Positions 55,276 to 63,429 of a stretch of 64,000 nucleotides of DNA are shown one piece after another. The stretch's first letter is position 1; every line of letters begins with the position of its first letter. The notes below the pieces were generated by a model, which was not told where the DNA came from, did not search any database, and worked only from the letters and a program-made list of their open reading frames with translations. The position numbers were made by a program, and so were the translations under genes. Source of the stretch: Pirellulaceae bacterium (GTDB lineage: Bacteria > Planctomycetota > Planctomycetia > Pirellulales > Pirellulaceae); assembly GCA_023382975.1 (NCBI GenBank), contig JAHDXO010000005.1, positions 199,444-263,443 on the forward strand. The letters run 5' to 3'.

Positions 55276-56412
55276 TCAGCCCACGCTGGTCCACTGGCGC
55301 GAGCGGGCGCTGTCGAGCACGGCATCGCAGATCTTCTGGGTCTCGAGCGCCTCGCGGAACGTCGGGCTGCACGGCTTGCCCTGGTCCATCGCTTCCAGGA
55401 AATCGGCCAACTGATGCACGAAGCTGTGCTCGTAGCCGATCTGCAGGCCCGGCACCCACCATTTCTTCATGTAGGGCATGTCGCCGTCGGTGACGTGGAC
55501 CGAACGCCAGCCGCGGACGAGCGAATCGTCGCGGTGGTCGAAGTACTCCAAGCGGTGCAGATCGTGCAGATCCCAGCGGATCGAAGCGTGTTCGCCGTTG
55601 ATTTCCAGCGTGTACAACGCCTTGTGCCCGCGTGCATACCGCGTGGATTCGAATAGTCCCAGCGAGCCGTTGGCGAAGTGGCACATGAACGCACAGGCGT
55701 CGTCGATGCCGACCTCCTCGACTTTGCCCGTCTCGGCGTGCTTCCGCTGCTTGATGAACGTCTCGGTCATCGCCGACACGTCGGCGATCGATCCGTTCAA
55801 CCACAGCGCGGTGTCGATGCAGTGGGCCAACAGATCGCCCGTGACGCCCGAACCGGCCGCCTTGACGTCCAGCCGCCAGGTTGCCATGCCGCCCTGCGGA
55901 ACGTCCGCGGAAATCGTCCAGTCCTGCAGGAACTGCGACCGGTAGTGGAAGATCTTGCCCAGTCGGCCTTCGTCGATCAACTGCTTGGCCAGCGTCACGG
56001 CCGGGATGCGGCGGTAGTTGAACGAGACCATGTTCGGTACCTTGGCGGCTTCGATCGCCAGCACCATCTCCTCGGCCTGGGCCGAGTTCAGGGCGAGCGG
56101 TTTCTCGCACAGGATCGCCTTGCCGGCCTTGGCCGCCGCGATCGCGATCTCGGCGTGCATGTTGTTCGGCACGCAGATGTCGACCAGGTCGATGTCAGGC
56201 CGCTCGACGACTTTGTGCCAGTCCGTCTCCGCCTCTTCGTAGCCCCAGCGGTTGGCGAACGCTTGCGCGACGTCCTTTTCCAAGCCGCAGATCACTTTCA
56301 GCACGGGCTGGTAGGGCGAATCAAAGAAGTTCGTCAGCCGGTTGTAGGCGTTGCTGTGAGTGCGCCCCATGAATCCGTAGCCGATCAATCCGATATTCAG
56401 TGGTTTGGCCAT
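55276..56412 (-). CDS. Gfo/Idh/MocA family oxidoreductase, cytoplasmic
   Basis: A 378-residue NAD(P)-dependent sugar or inositol dehydrogenase-type enzyme. The N-terminal Rossmann fold begins [17 protein letters not shown]; the conserved lysine is in [17 protein letters not shown]; and the C-terminal domain has [19 protein letters not shown] (the D/H catalytic pair region). There is no Tat signal, unlike the gene at 60768. It is the last gene of an operon with a TIM-barrel isomerase and a cupin, 93 bases downstream of the former. The set suggests a sugar-acid or inositol-like degradation route with oxidation and isomerisation; the substrate is not known. Confidence 0.92.
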   Translation of the reverse strand: MAKPLNIGLIGYGFMGRTHSNAYNRLTNFFDSPYQPVLKVICGLEKDVAQAFANRWGYEEAETDWHKVVERPDIDLVDICVPNNMHAEIAIAAAKAGKAILCEKPLALNSAQAEEMVLAIEAAKVPNMVSFNYRRIPAVTLAKQLIDEGRLGKIFHYRSQFLQDWTISADVPQGGMATWRLDVKAAGSGVTGDLLAHCIDTALWLNGSIADVSAMTETFIKQRKHAETGKVEEVGIDDACAFMCHFANGSLGLFESTRYARGHKALYTLEINGEHASIRWDLHDLHRLEYFDHRDDSLVRGWRSVHVTDGDMPYMKKWWVPGLQIGYEHSFVHQLADFLEAMDQGKPCSPTFREALETQKICDAVLDSARSRQWTSVG

Positions 56413-56456
56413 GATGTGTGGTTTCCTCGGTCAATGGTAGTTCGGTGAGAGAAGCA

Positions 56457-56481
56457 CGCGGGCCGGCCGTCCCGGCCCGCG
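56457..56481. repeat. Perfect GC-rich hairpin within an operon
   Basis: In the 93-base gap between the TIM-barrel and Gfo/Idh/MocA genes, CGCGGGCCGG (56457-56466) pairs perfectly with CCGGCCCGCG (56472-56481) across a 5-base loop. There is no T-run after it, so it is not a textbook terminator. It may set relative expression by stabilising the upstream part of the message. Confidence 0.6.
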
Positions 56482-56505
56482 CGACGAAGGGCCGCACGGC
56501 GCGGG

Positions 56506-57534
56506 CTACTGTTGCCAGCCGTGGGCATCGCGGACTTGGATCATCGCGCGCAGGATCGTGTTCCAGGTTTCCTGCGTCTCCAGGACGTGGTTCGGGAACA
56601 TGCACCCGTCCCAGCAGATGTGCAGCAAGCGGCGCTCCGCCGCCCCCTGCAACCAGTACCCGGCCGTTGCGGTGATGTCCAGCTTCCCGTTCGGGTCGTC
56701 CGCCTGGCAATGCCGCCCCGTGTTGTCGTGCGACCCGGTCCCGTGGACCGAGCCGTCGTTCTGGGCCACGTGGAAATCGATCGTCCATGGCCGGAGGGCG
56801 TCCGTCATGGTCTTGTAGGCCACATCGAAATCCTCCTGGCTGTAGCCCGGCCGCAGCAGCGCGTGTTCCTCCGCGTTGTAGCCCAGCAGGTACAGGTAGG
56901 TGTGCGCCTGGTCGGCTTGGAAACCGACCGTCTCGGGCATGTCGACTTCTTCCAGCAGGTTCAGCATGTGCTTCCACGAGTGCATGCCGCCCCAGCAGAT
57001 CTCGCCTTCGGCCGCCAGCCGCTCGTTGTGGTCCGCAGCGACCTTAGCCGCCTCGCGGAACGTCGCGGCGATCTTCTTGGTGTTGCCCACGGGATCTTCG
57101 TCCCAGGCAGCAACGCCCGTCGCCGAATCGATGCGGATGTTTCCGTACTGACGAACGCCGTGCCGGTTGAACACCTCCGCGATGCGGCACGCCTTGCGGA
57201 CGGCCAGTACGAATTTCTCGCGGTCTTCCGCGCTGCCCATCGCGCTGGCGCCGACCGTACCGGGCCAGATCGGCGCGACCAGCGTGCCGACCTTCAGGCC
57301 GTAGCCGGCGATCAAGTCGGCGATGCGTTTCAATTCATCGTCGCTTGCGTCCGGATCGGTGTGCGGAAAGAACAGGAAGTAGTCGACGCCCTCGAACTTC
57401 TGACCGTCGACTTCCGCAGCGGCCGTCAGTTCCAGCATCCGTTCGAGACTGATCGGCGGATGGTCCGTGCCTTCTTCCTTGCCGACCAGACCGGGCCACA
57501 TCGCGTTGTGGAGTTTGGGGTAATTATTGCTCAT
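56506..57534 (-). CDS. Sugar phosphate isomerase/epimerase-like TIM-barrel protein
   Basis: A 342-residue xylose-isomerase-like TIM-barrel protein without export signal. Characteristic blocks are [89 protein letters not shown] and [13 protein letters not shown]. Acidic and His residues in E(ICWGG), D(QAHTY), H(VAQND) and D(GCMF) are at positions expected for a divalent-metal site. The gene starts 37 bases after the cupin gene, with AGAGGCG before the ATG, so it is part of a three-gene operon. It probably isomerises or epimerises the sugar acid handled by that operon. Confidence 0.88.
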   Translation of the reverse strand: MSNNYPKLHNAMWPGLVGKEEGTDHPPISLERMLELTAAAEVDGQKFEGVDYFLFFPHTDPDASDDELKRIADLIAGYGLKVGTLVAPIWPGTVGASAMGSAEDREKFVLAVRKACRIAEVFNRHGVRQYGNIRIDSATGVAAWDEDPVGNTKKIAATFREAAKVAADHNERLAAEGEICWGGMHSWKHMLNLLEEVDMPETVGFQADQAHTYLYLLGYNAEEHALLRPGYSQEDFDVAYKTMTDALRPWTIDFHVAQNDGSVHGTGSHDNTGRHCQADDPNGKLDITATAGYWLQGAAERRLLHICWDGCMFPNHVLETQETWNTILRAMIQVRDAHGWQQ

Positions 57535-57571
57535 CGGAGGATCGCCTCTTGCGCGGGTTGGTGGATCGTGT

Positions 57572-58813
57572 CTACCGCTTGTAATCGCCCACGTTGGGCA
57601 CGCTCGGCCAGGTGTCGGGGCCGAAGTAGCGCAGACCGACCAGCGGCTCGCTGCCCGTGTTCTCGATCTCGACTCCGGCCTTGGCCGCCTCGTACGTGAT
57701 GAATACTTCGTCCTCGGTCTCGGCCCCGAAGCGAATCATGGCGGGTGTCTGCAAATTCAGCTTGCCCATCCGGCCCTTGCCCTGCGTGGTGATCCAGCCG
57801 CTGGGGCCGGGATCCTTGATCGTGCATTTGGCCCCGGGCTGGATGGTCAGTTCGCGAGCGCTGAACAGTTGCGCGCCGTCGACCAAACCGTACACGATCC
57901 AGCGATCGACCCAGCCGGCGCCTTCGGCCGCCGCGATCGGCTCCAGGTAGTGATTGTCCTTGAAGTTGGGATCGACGTTGCGTTCCCAGTTCAACTGGCT
58001 GATGATGAAATCCAGATCCTGGTGCTTGTCGGCCGGCACGTCCTTGACCAGCAGCGACCACGGCACCTCGCGGCCTTCGACCAGCGATTGGAACATGCCG
58101 AACACGTCGCTGCCCCACTGCGGCTCGTACGTGCAGAGCGAACCGGGAGCATGCAACACGCCGGGCGGAACCAGCCAGCCCGTGCCGCGCTTCAGTCGAT
58201 AGGCCTTGGACAGATCCAGGATGCCGTTGTCGCCCTTGCTCCAGTCTTCCAGGCACTTGCGGACATGCTGCTTGGTCGTGCCCGGTTCGAGCCCGAAGAA
58301 CGTGTACGGGAAATGATTGTCGCAGTTGTTGTACTGCGGCGGGAAATAGTAGCTCTCCGGCTTGCCTTCCTGGCCGGTCAGCTTCGCATGTTCGAAGCTC
58401 TGGTGCATGTGGTGCGGGATCGGCCCCATGTTGTCGAAGAACTTCGAATACACAGGCCAACGCTGGTATTTATCGAACAAGGCCGAACCGATCACCCGCG
58501 AGCCCGCTTCGGCGACCGCGTCTTTCAGCAGAAACGTTTTGCCCTCGAACGAACAGAAACTCTGGCCCTCGTGCCACACCCGCCCCTCGTTCGCGGCGTC
58601 GGTGGTGCTGGCGAACCAACGTTCGTCGATGCCGCCCCGATGCGCGCCGTAGGCGTAGTAGTCTTCCGGATGCAGCTTGATCCGCTTGCCGGGATGAAGG
58701 AAGCTGCGAGGAACCCAGGTCGGCGTCAGACGCAGCAAACCGCCGCCCGCGTTCAACGCGCTGTCCAAGATTTTCCCAACGCTGTCACCCTTTACAATGC
58801 TCGAATCGCTCAT
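57572..58813 (-). CDS. Cupin-type protein resembling mannose-6-phosphate isomerase
   Basis: A 413-residue protein with AGGAAGG before the ATG, first gene of the sugar operon. Cupin metal-ligand pattern: [18 protein letters not shown] (His-x-His...Glu), followed by a later His in [20 protein letters not shown]. The arrangement is like a type I phosphomannose isomerase, or a related sugar-isomerase cupin, with a second cupin-like half in residues ~290-410 ([30 protein letters not shown]). It could isomerise a hexose or hexuronate. The exact substrate is not known. Confidence 0.75.
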   Translation of the reverse strand: MSDSSIVKGDSVGKILDSALNAGGGLLRLTPTWVPRSFLHPGKRIKLHPEDYYAYGAHRGGIDERWFASTTDAANEGRVWHEGQSFCSFEGKTFLLKDAVAEAGSRVIGSALFDKYQRWPVYSKFFDNMGPIPHHMHQSFEHAKLTGQEGKPESYYFPPQYNNCDNHFPYTFFGLEPGTTKQHVRKCLEDWSKGDNGILDLSKAYRLKRGTGWLVPPGVLHAPGSLCTYEPQWGSDVFGMFQSLVEGREVPWSLLVKDVPADKHQDLDFIISQLNWERNVDPNFKDNHYLEPIAAAEGAGWVDRWIVYGLVDGAQLFSARELTIQPGAKCTIKDPGPSGWITTQGKGRMGKLNLQTPAMIRFGAETEDEVFITYEAAKAGVEIENTGSEPLVGLRYFGPDTWPSVPNVGDYKR

Positions 58814-58985
58814 GGATACCTTCCTGTTTCATGGTCCAGAAAACGCAAAAAGACGTAAGTCGTTTGATCAGCAGCCATTGCTGCCCCCAAATCGCGCGCA
58901 CCGCGGAAACTCCGCTTTGTAGGTTCTTCGTGCAATGTTGACAAGGAACCCAAACCGGGGGGATGGCACGCAAATTCGCGGAAAT

Positions 58986-59272
58986 GGCGAGCGTGGTGGC
59001 GTCATCCCCACGGTGGTTCCGATTCCCAACCGCACCGGATGGGCTCACGCGCGGACGGGGCAAAAAAATCGATGGCAGAAAGATGGATTACAGAATCATG
59101 AATGCCCCGGCGAGCGTGGTGGCGTCAGCCCCACGGTGTTCCCGATTCCCGACCGCACCGGATGGGCTAACGCCCACTGCTCGCCAAACTCCGCCCACTG
59201 CCCACTGCCCACTGCCCACTGCCCACTGACACCTGTCCAAAATACCGACCCCCGTTCGGCGCCCGGGGGCCA
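58986..59272. repeat. Composite intergenic repeat, left copy pair with heptamer array
   Basis: Two copies of a two-module element (58986-59058 and 59107-59187): module B', GGCGAGCGTGGTGGCGTCAG plus CCCCACGGT, and module A', CACCGGATGGGCTCACGCCC with GCTCGCCA. Between them is a 51-base block around 59053-59103 (GACGGGGCAAAAAAATCGAT... CAGAATCATGAAT). They are followed by five perfect CCCACTG heptamers (59194-59228) and then by GACCCCCGTTCGGCGCCCGG plus GGGCC (59248-59272). The same parts recur at 60.31-60.71 kb and, inverted, at 22.35 kb. No gene is seen in the 58814-59444 gap besides this. Confidence 0.85.
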
Positions 59273-59444
59273 CTGCTGCCGACTCCTGTGTCGAAACTCC
59301 CTTGCCCTCCGCTCCCCCGCGGAAGTGGTGCTATCGTTCTCTGGTGGCGTCGGTGTTCGAGACATTCTAAAATCGATGACGTTCGCCGTATTCGGGCCAC
59401 GAATCCAGCGATCTTCCTCGAATAAGGCATCCACGGAGCAAGTC

Positions 59445-59732
59445 ATGACTCTGACCGAGATCATTCAGGACATCCACGGCATCGAAGCGAAGTTGGAGGA
59501 ACTGGAGAGCCGGTACGGACTCTTGTCGGGCGATTTCTATCACTTGTACCAAGTCGGCGAACTACAGCAATCCCGCGATTTCATCAAGTGGGTGGGCTAC
59601 TACGAAGCCAAGTTGGACCGCACTGCCCGCTACCGCGAGCTGATGTACGCGCATCTTCGTCAACTTCGAGACCAGTCGGGCTTGGGCGCTTTGGACTTGG
59701 CTGCGGAATCGGTCGCGGCGGGAGCGTCGTAG
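59445..59732 (+). CDS. Putative antitoxin of TumE-type module
   Basis: A 95-residue helical protein whose stop overlaps the next gene's GTG (TAGTG). The sequence is a coiled-coil hairpin (IIQDIHGIEAKLEELESRYG; SGDFYHLYQVGELQQSRDFI; KWVGYYEAKLDRTARYRELM). The 'dFy.ly..GEL....dFi.Wv.yYe' pattern is typical of small partners encoded before DUF6516/TumE genes. I start at 59445 (GGAG upstream); the longer open frame upstream is made of repeat DNA. An antitoxin role follows from gene order and overlap and is inferred. Confidence 0.7.
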   Translation: MTLTEIIQDIHGIEAKLEELESRYGLLSGDFYHLYQVGELQQSRDFIKWVGYYEAKLDRTARYRELMYAHLRQLRDQSGLGALDLAAESVAAGAS

Positions 59733-60166
59733 TGGCACTGCGTGACTTGGCGTCCTACGGACAACTTGTTTACTCTCTGCCTGAACGCTATCCAAGCATC
59801 GAGTACTCGACGTTGGTTCTCGCACCCATCGGACGGTCATTGGCGGAACTCGAAGGGCAGATCGTCTTCCGGGATCGTACGGTCTTGGACGTATGGGAGC
59901 TTCTTGACTTTGAACAGGGACGGATTCGCAACTACAGCTACGAAATCTATCGAGCCGGCGAGAAGGTCGCTTGGTACGACCCCTTCGAGCACCCGCACGC
60001 CGCTGACTTGGCGAGCACCTATCCGCATCACAAGCACATCCCGCCAGATATCAAACACCATCGTGTTCCGGCTCCAGGAATTCGTTTCGATTCGCCCAAT
60101 CTTCCGGCGATTATTGAAGAGCTCGAACGCGATTCGAGCGACGCCTCAAGAGTCGGCGGTCCGTGA
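59732..60166 (+). CDS. TumE-family toxin (DUF6516)
   Basis: A 144-residue protein of the TumE type. Key blocks are VLDVWELLDFEQGRIRNYSY, YEIYRAGEKVAWYDPFEHPH and TYPHHKHIPPDIKHHR: the 'WYD..eHPH' and 'yPHHKH' motifs are the likely active-site or nucleic-acid residues. GTG at 59732 overlaps the antitoxin stop by one base and has GGGAG ahead. TumE proteins are predicted toxins of type II toxin-antitoxin systems. The pair is isolated and set between copies of the same composite repeat, which is compatible with a mobile cassette. Confidence 0.8.
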   Translation: MALRDLASYGQLVYSLPERYPSIEYSTLVLAPIGRSLAELEGQIVFRDRTVLDVWELLDFEQGRIRNYSYEIYRAGEKVAWYDPFEHPHAADLASTYPHHKHIPPDIKHHRVPAPGIRFDSPNLPAIIEELERDSSDASRVGGP

Positions 60167-60311
60167 TCTCTGAACGAGCGGACCGCGCGGCAAGTGGCCA
60201 AGCGAGTGGTGGTCGGTCATCTTCCTGCCCGCCATTTTCCTGTCAGGATCCGAAGTTTTGCCACCAAAGGGCGCAGAGAGCACAAAACGATCTCGATTCG
60301 CACCGAGACTC

Positions 60312-60712
60312 CGGCGAGCGTGGTGGCGTCAGCCCCACGGTGGTTCGGGTCGCCGACCGCACCGGATCGGCTCACGCGGGGACGGGGCAAAAAAATCGAT
60401 GGCAGAAAGATGGATTACAGAATCATGAATTGCAGAATCATGGATGCCCAGGCGAGCGTGGTGGCGTCAGTCCCACGGTGTTCCGGATCGCCAAATTCAC
60501 CGGATGGGCTCACGCCCACCGCTCGCCAAATTCAAGCGAGACAAATACCGAGACCCCCGTTCAGCGCCCGGGGGCCACTTCTGCCCACTGACAACTGACA
60601 ACTGCCCACTGCCCACTGCCCACTGACAACTGTCCAAATACCGAGACCCCCGTTCGGCGCCCGGGGGCCACTGGTGCTATCCCGGCGAGCGTGGTGGCGT
60701 CAGCCCCACGGT
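60312..60712. repeat. Composite intergenic repeat, right copies with heptamer array
   Basis: Copies of the two-module element lie at 60312-60380 and 60451-60528, plus a module B' alone at 60682-60712. The A/T-rich 51-base block recurs at 60378-60429 and is identical to the one at 59053-59103. Heptamers run from 60584 to 60632 in the order CCCACTG, ACAACTG x2, CCCACTG x3, ACAACTG. The CCCCCGTTCGGCGCCCGGGG block is at 60551-60577 (one change) and 60648-60672. Only 95 bases separate the last module B' start from the next gene's stop region; nothing else is seen here. Confidence 0.85.
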
Positions 60713-60767
60713 GAACTCCGCCTGTCTCGGCACCCGGAATGGTCTCCCTGCCGATCTCGCCTTGGCA

Positions 60768-62060
60768 CTACGCCGTCTGGTATGGGTGGACGTACGGCAG
60801 CCGGTAATCGCGCTTCAACAGCGCGGCGGCGGCCGGATTGCCGGGGATCTGCTCCTTGGCCTCGTCCCACTGCACTACGCTGTTCGACTCGTAGGCGATC
60901 ATCCCCAGTTGCACGGTCGCCGTCGATTGGAAGCCGTCTTCGATCGGGCAAGCCAACGGCGAACCCGAGCGCACGGCATCCAGAAAATTCGCCATGTGCA
61001 GAGTTCCGAGGTCGGCGGGCGCATCGAATTCTTCCCGCTTGTCGCTGGAGTTTCTCGGGATGACAACCCACTTGCGATCCGATGCGAAGATCGTCGCTTC
61101 CTCGCCGTAGAAGAAGATCCCGTTGCTGACCGCCGCGTCGTATTCGGTAGCGCCCCACAGCCGATGGCGCCAGACGACAGGCACTTGCTCGAACTCGAAA
61201 TGCACGGTCAACGTGTCCGGCGTCGTGATCTTGCCCGCATACTGGTACAAGCCGCCGGCGGCCGTGATCTGCTTGGGCGTCGCCAAACCGAGGATCATCC
61301 GCACCGAGTCGATGTTGTGGATGCCCCAGTCGACCAGGTGACCGTGCCCGCTGGTCTTCTCCAGACGCCAGCTCCGGTGCCCGACCGCCGGGCTGTAGGG
61401 GATCTTCGGCCCCGGCCCGCACCACAGATCCCAATCCAGCGAGGGCGGTGGATCCTGCGGCGTGGCGTCCGGCGTGCCCGCGCGGTAGTGAATCTGAGTG
61501 CCCACCTGGACGATCCTGCCCGCCTTGCCCGCCCGGATGAACTCGGCCACTTGCTGGAAGGCCGCACTCTGACGCCGTTGGAACCCGATCTGCACTGTGC
61601 GGCCCGACTTGCGGACCGCCTGGATCATCGCCCGGCCTTCGCGCACATCGTAAGCCAGCGGCTTCTCGCAGTAGACGTCCAAGCCTCGCTCGACACAGGC
61701 GATCGCCTGCAACGCATGCCACTGAGGCGGAGTGGCGATGATCGCAGCGTCGGCCTCCGCCTTGTCCAGCATTTCCTCGTACAGCTTGAAGGTCGCCGGG
61801 CGGCGGCCTTGCAGCTTGTCGATCTCCGTCGCCGCTGCCTCCAAGTGAGCGCTATCGACATCGCAGACCGCCACGATCTCGACGCCGCCCGCCTTGAGCG
61901 CCGCCTTGGTGTCCGCCATCCCGTAGCCGCCCATCCCGATCACTGCCAACTTCAGCACCCGGTCGCTGGCAGGCGTCTGGCCATGCACAGCCCGGGAAAC
62001 CGCCAACGTGCCCGCCGCAGCAGCCACCCCCAAGAAACGACGCCGATTTCCCTGGAACAT
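60768..62060 (-). CDS. Exported Gfo/Idh/MocA family oxidoreductase
   Basis: A 430-residue member of the family with a Tat signal (NRRRFLGVAAAAGTLAVSRA), so it is secreted folded with its cofactor. The Rossmann motif is KLAVIGMGGYGMADTK; the conserved Lys/Pro motif is YCEKPLAYDVREGRAM; and the C-terminal domain has GHGHLVDWGIHNIDSVRMIL. The N-terminal ATG has GGGGAGGATC upstream. Exported versions are typical of Planctomycetes and some act as glycoside-modifying NAD-dependent enzymes. Substrate unknown. No partner gene is adjacent. Confidence 0.92.
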   Translation of the reverse strand: MFQGNRRRFLGVAAAAGTLAVSRAVHGQTPASDRVLKLAVIGMGGYGMADTKAALKAGGVEIVAVCDVDSAHLEAAATEIDKLQGRRPATFKLYEEMLDKAEADAAIIATPPQWHALQAIACVERGLDVYCEKPLAYDVREGRAMIQAVRKSGRTVQIGFQRRQSAAFQQVAEFIRAGKAGRIVQVGTQIHYRAGTPDATPQDPPPSLDWDLWCGPGPKIPYSPAVGHRSWRLEKTSGHGHLVDWGIHNIDSVRMILGLATPKQITAAGGLYQYAGKITTPDTLTVHFEFEQVPVVWRHRLWGATEYDAAVSNGIFFYGEEATIFASDRKWVVIPRNSSDKREEFDAPADLGTLHMANFLDAVRSGSPLACPIEDGFQSTATVQLGMIAYESNSVVQWDEAKEQIPGNPAAAALLKRDYRLPYVHPYQTA

Positions 62061-62133
62061 GCGAAGATCCTCCCCTCGTCACTGTAAGCGATAGTCTCGA
62101 AGAACGAATGCGAGCTGCCAGTGTAACCAACAG

Positions 62134-63087
62134 TCAAATCCCGTCGAAGTCCCCCGGGAACCAGAATCCCGAAAACTCCATTCCCCGCCCAAACCAGCGA
62201 CCCAGGGCGCTTACCCGAGCCGATTTGCTCCGGCCCCTGCAGGGCAGATGATCTGCTTGGCGTCCTTCGCGCCGTGGCGGTGATCCGTTGATTCGTGGTT
62301 GTTTCCCCGGGGCTTCTGGTAGCTGGCCACCGCTGACCTCCCTGGCCACCGGCAACAGTTCGTCCTTCTCGGCGTGCAGCGCGTCATGCCCCTGCAGCAA
62401 GATGTTGGAGATCTGACCGGCCGAAATATCGATGCCCAACTCGTGGAGTTCCGCGAGCAACCGTCCCTGCGTCACGTGGTTTTGATGCACCTGCCAAAGG
62501 ATGTGCTCGCGCAAGCCGACACCGAAGTGCGCAGCGATGCCGTCCGGCCGCGGCGCCACACGCAAGCTGCCGTCGGGCAAGCGGTAGACGGCCCGGCGAT
62601 AACGCACGTTGTGAGTCTTGACGACCAAGTCCTGGACGACGAAGTCCCGATAACCCTCCAGCCGACTGCCGTCCGGCAAGTCGTCCAGATACAGCGGCAG
62701 CGTCTCGTCGATCTTCAGATGTTTGGTATTCTGCCGTTTGGCCGACCCGGGGCGTGTTCCCTTGGTATCCGCTTTGCCCGTGGGCGGCGGTTTCAGCAAC
62801 CGGCTGGGCGCGATTTTCGGTCGCCGGGGCGTGCCCTTGAGACGATGGATCTCGTCCCGCAGGTCCTGAATCTCGCGTTCCTGACGCTGAATCACAGCGA
62901 CCAAGGCCAGCACCAGCGTTTTCGAAGTGGATCGACTGCGATCAGGCCACGGGGAGTGGACGGTCCAGTTCACCCGAACCTTGGCACCGTCCGGCCAGCC
63001 GCGTCCACCGTCTCCATGAACATCGCTGTGGGCCGTACGGGAGCCTGGTGACCATCCGCCCGAAAATGGACAGCGGCTTGCAGGCAT
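62134..63087 (-). pseudogene. IS66-like transposase remnant
   Basis: The middle of this frame (residues ~55-250) reads like the N-terminal half of an IS66-family transposase. It has a leucine-zipper segment (VAVIQRQEREIQDLRDEIHR), a basic zinc-ribbon-like linker, and the conserved block HFGVGLREHILWQVHQNHVT plus QGRLLAELHELGIDISAGQI. The catalytic DDE domain is missing: the frame breaks after HAEKDELLPVAREV and continues as unrelated residues. The N-terminal 50 residues are also not protein-like. No terminal inverted repeats were found. It is an old, inactive fragment. Confidence 0.7.
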
Positions 63088-63429
63088 GGCTCGATTGGGC
63101 GAGTCCAGTTTTGCATTCAGCGGCTGAGTCGGGGAGCCATTTTGTAAAATCTAGCGAGTCCCACCGAATGGAAGCAAGCTGAATCAGGTCCAAGGGAAAC
63201 ACGGCATTCTTTCAAATTCGCGGCGGTGGCTGGTCCGTGCCCGTTCTCGCCGCGTGCTGGATCTCGGGCCGTCCGTATCCGGCTTTGCCCGCCGGTGCGT
63301 ATGGCCGCCTCGGTCGCGTCCTGAGCGTCGAACACCACACGCACCGGCCCTGGTTCTACGTGGTGTTTCGCCATCTTCGGCCGCGCAAGACCCCAGCGGC
63401 TTGCCGGCAGGAGTTACAGGCTGGTGTCC
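63088..63429. other. Intergenic region without recognisable features
   Basis: These 342 bases between the transposase remnant and the metalloprotease end contain only short shadow frames. I see no repeat module, RNA gene or remnant that can be named. It presumably contains the terminator of the metalloprotease gene. Confidence 0.5.

Noticed and set aside
58935..59444. Longer start for the antitoxin gene
   Set aside because: The extension is translated repeat DNA (Pro/Thr/Arg-rich); the ATG at 59445 has GGAG and gives a compact helical protein.
59194..60632. Short regularly spaced repeats as a possible CRISPR array
   Set aside because: The units are contiguous 7-base tandem repeats with no unique spacers, and no cas gene is nearby.
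62134..63087. Intact IS66 insertion sequence
   Set aside because: The DDE catalytic domain is absent, the frame degenerates on both ends and no terminal inverted repeats or target duplications were found.
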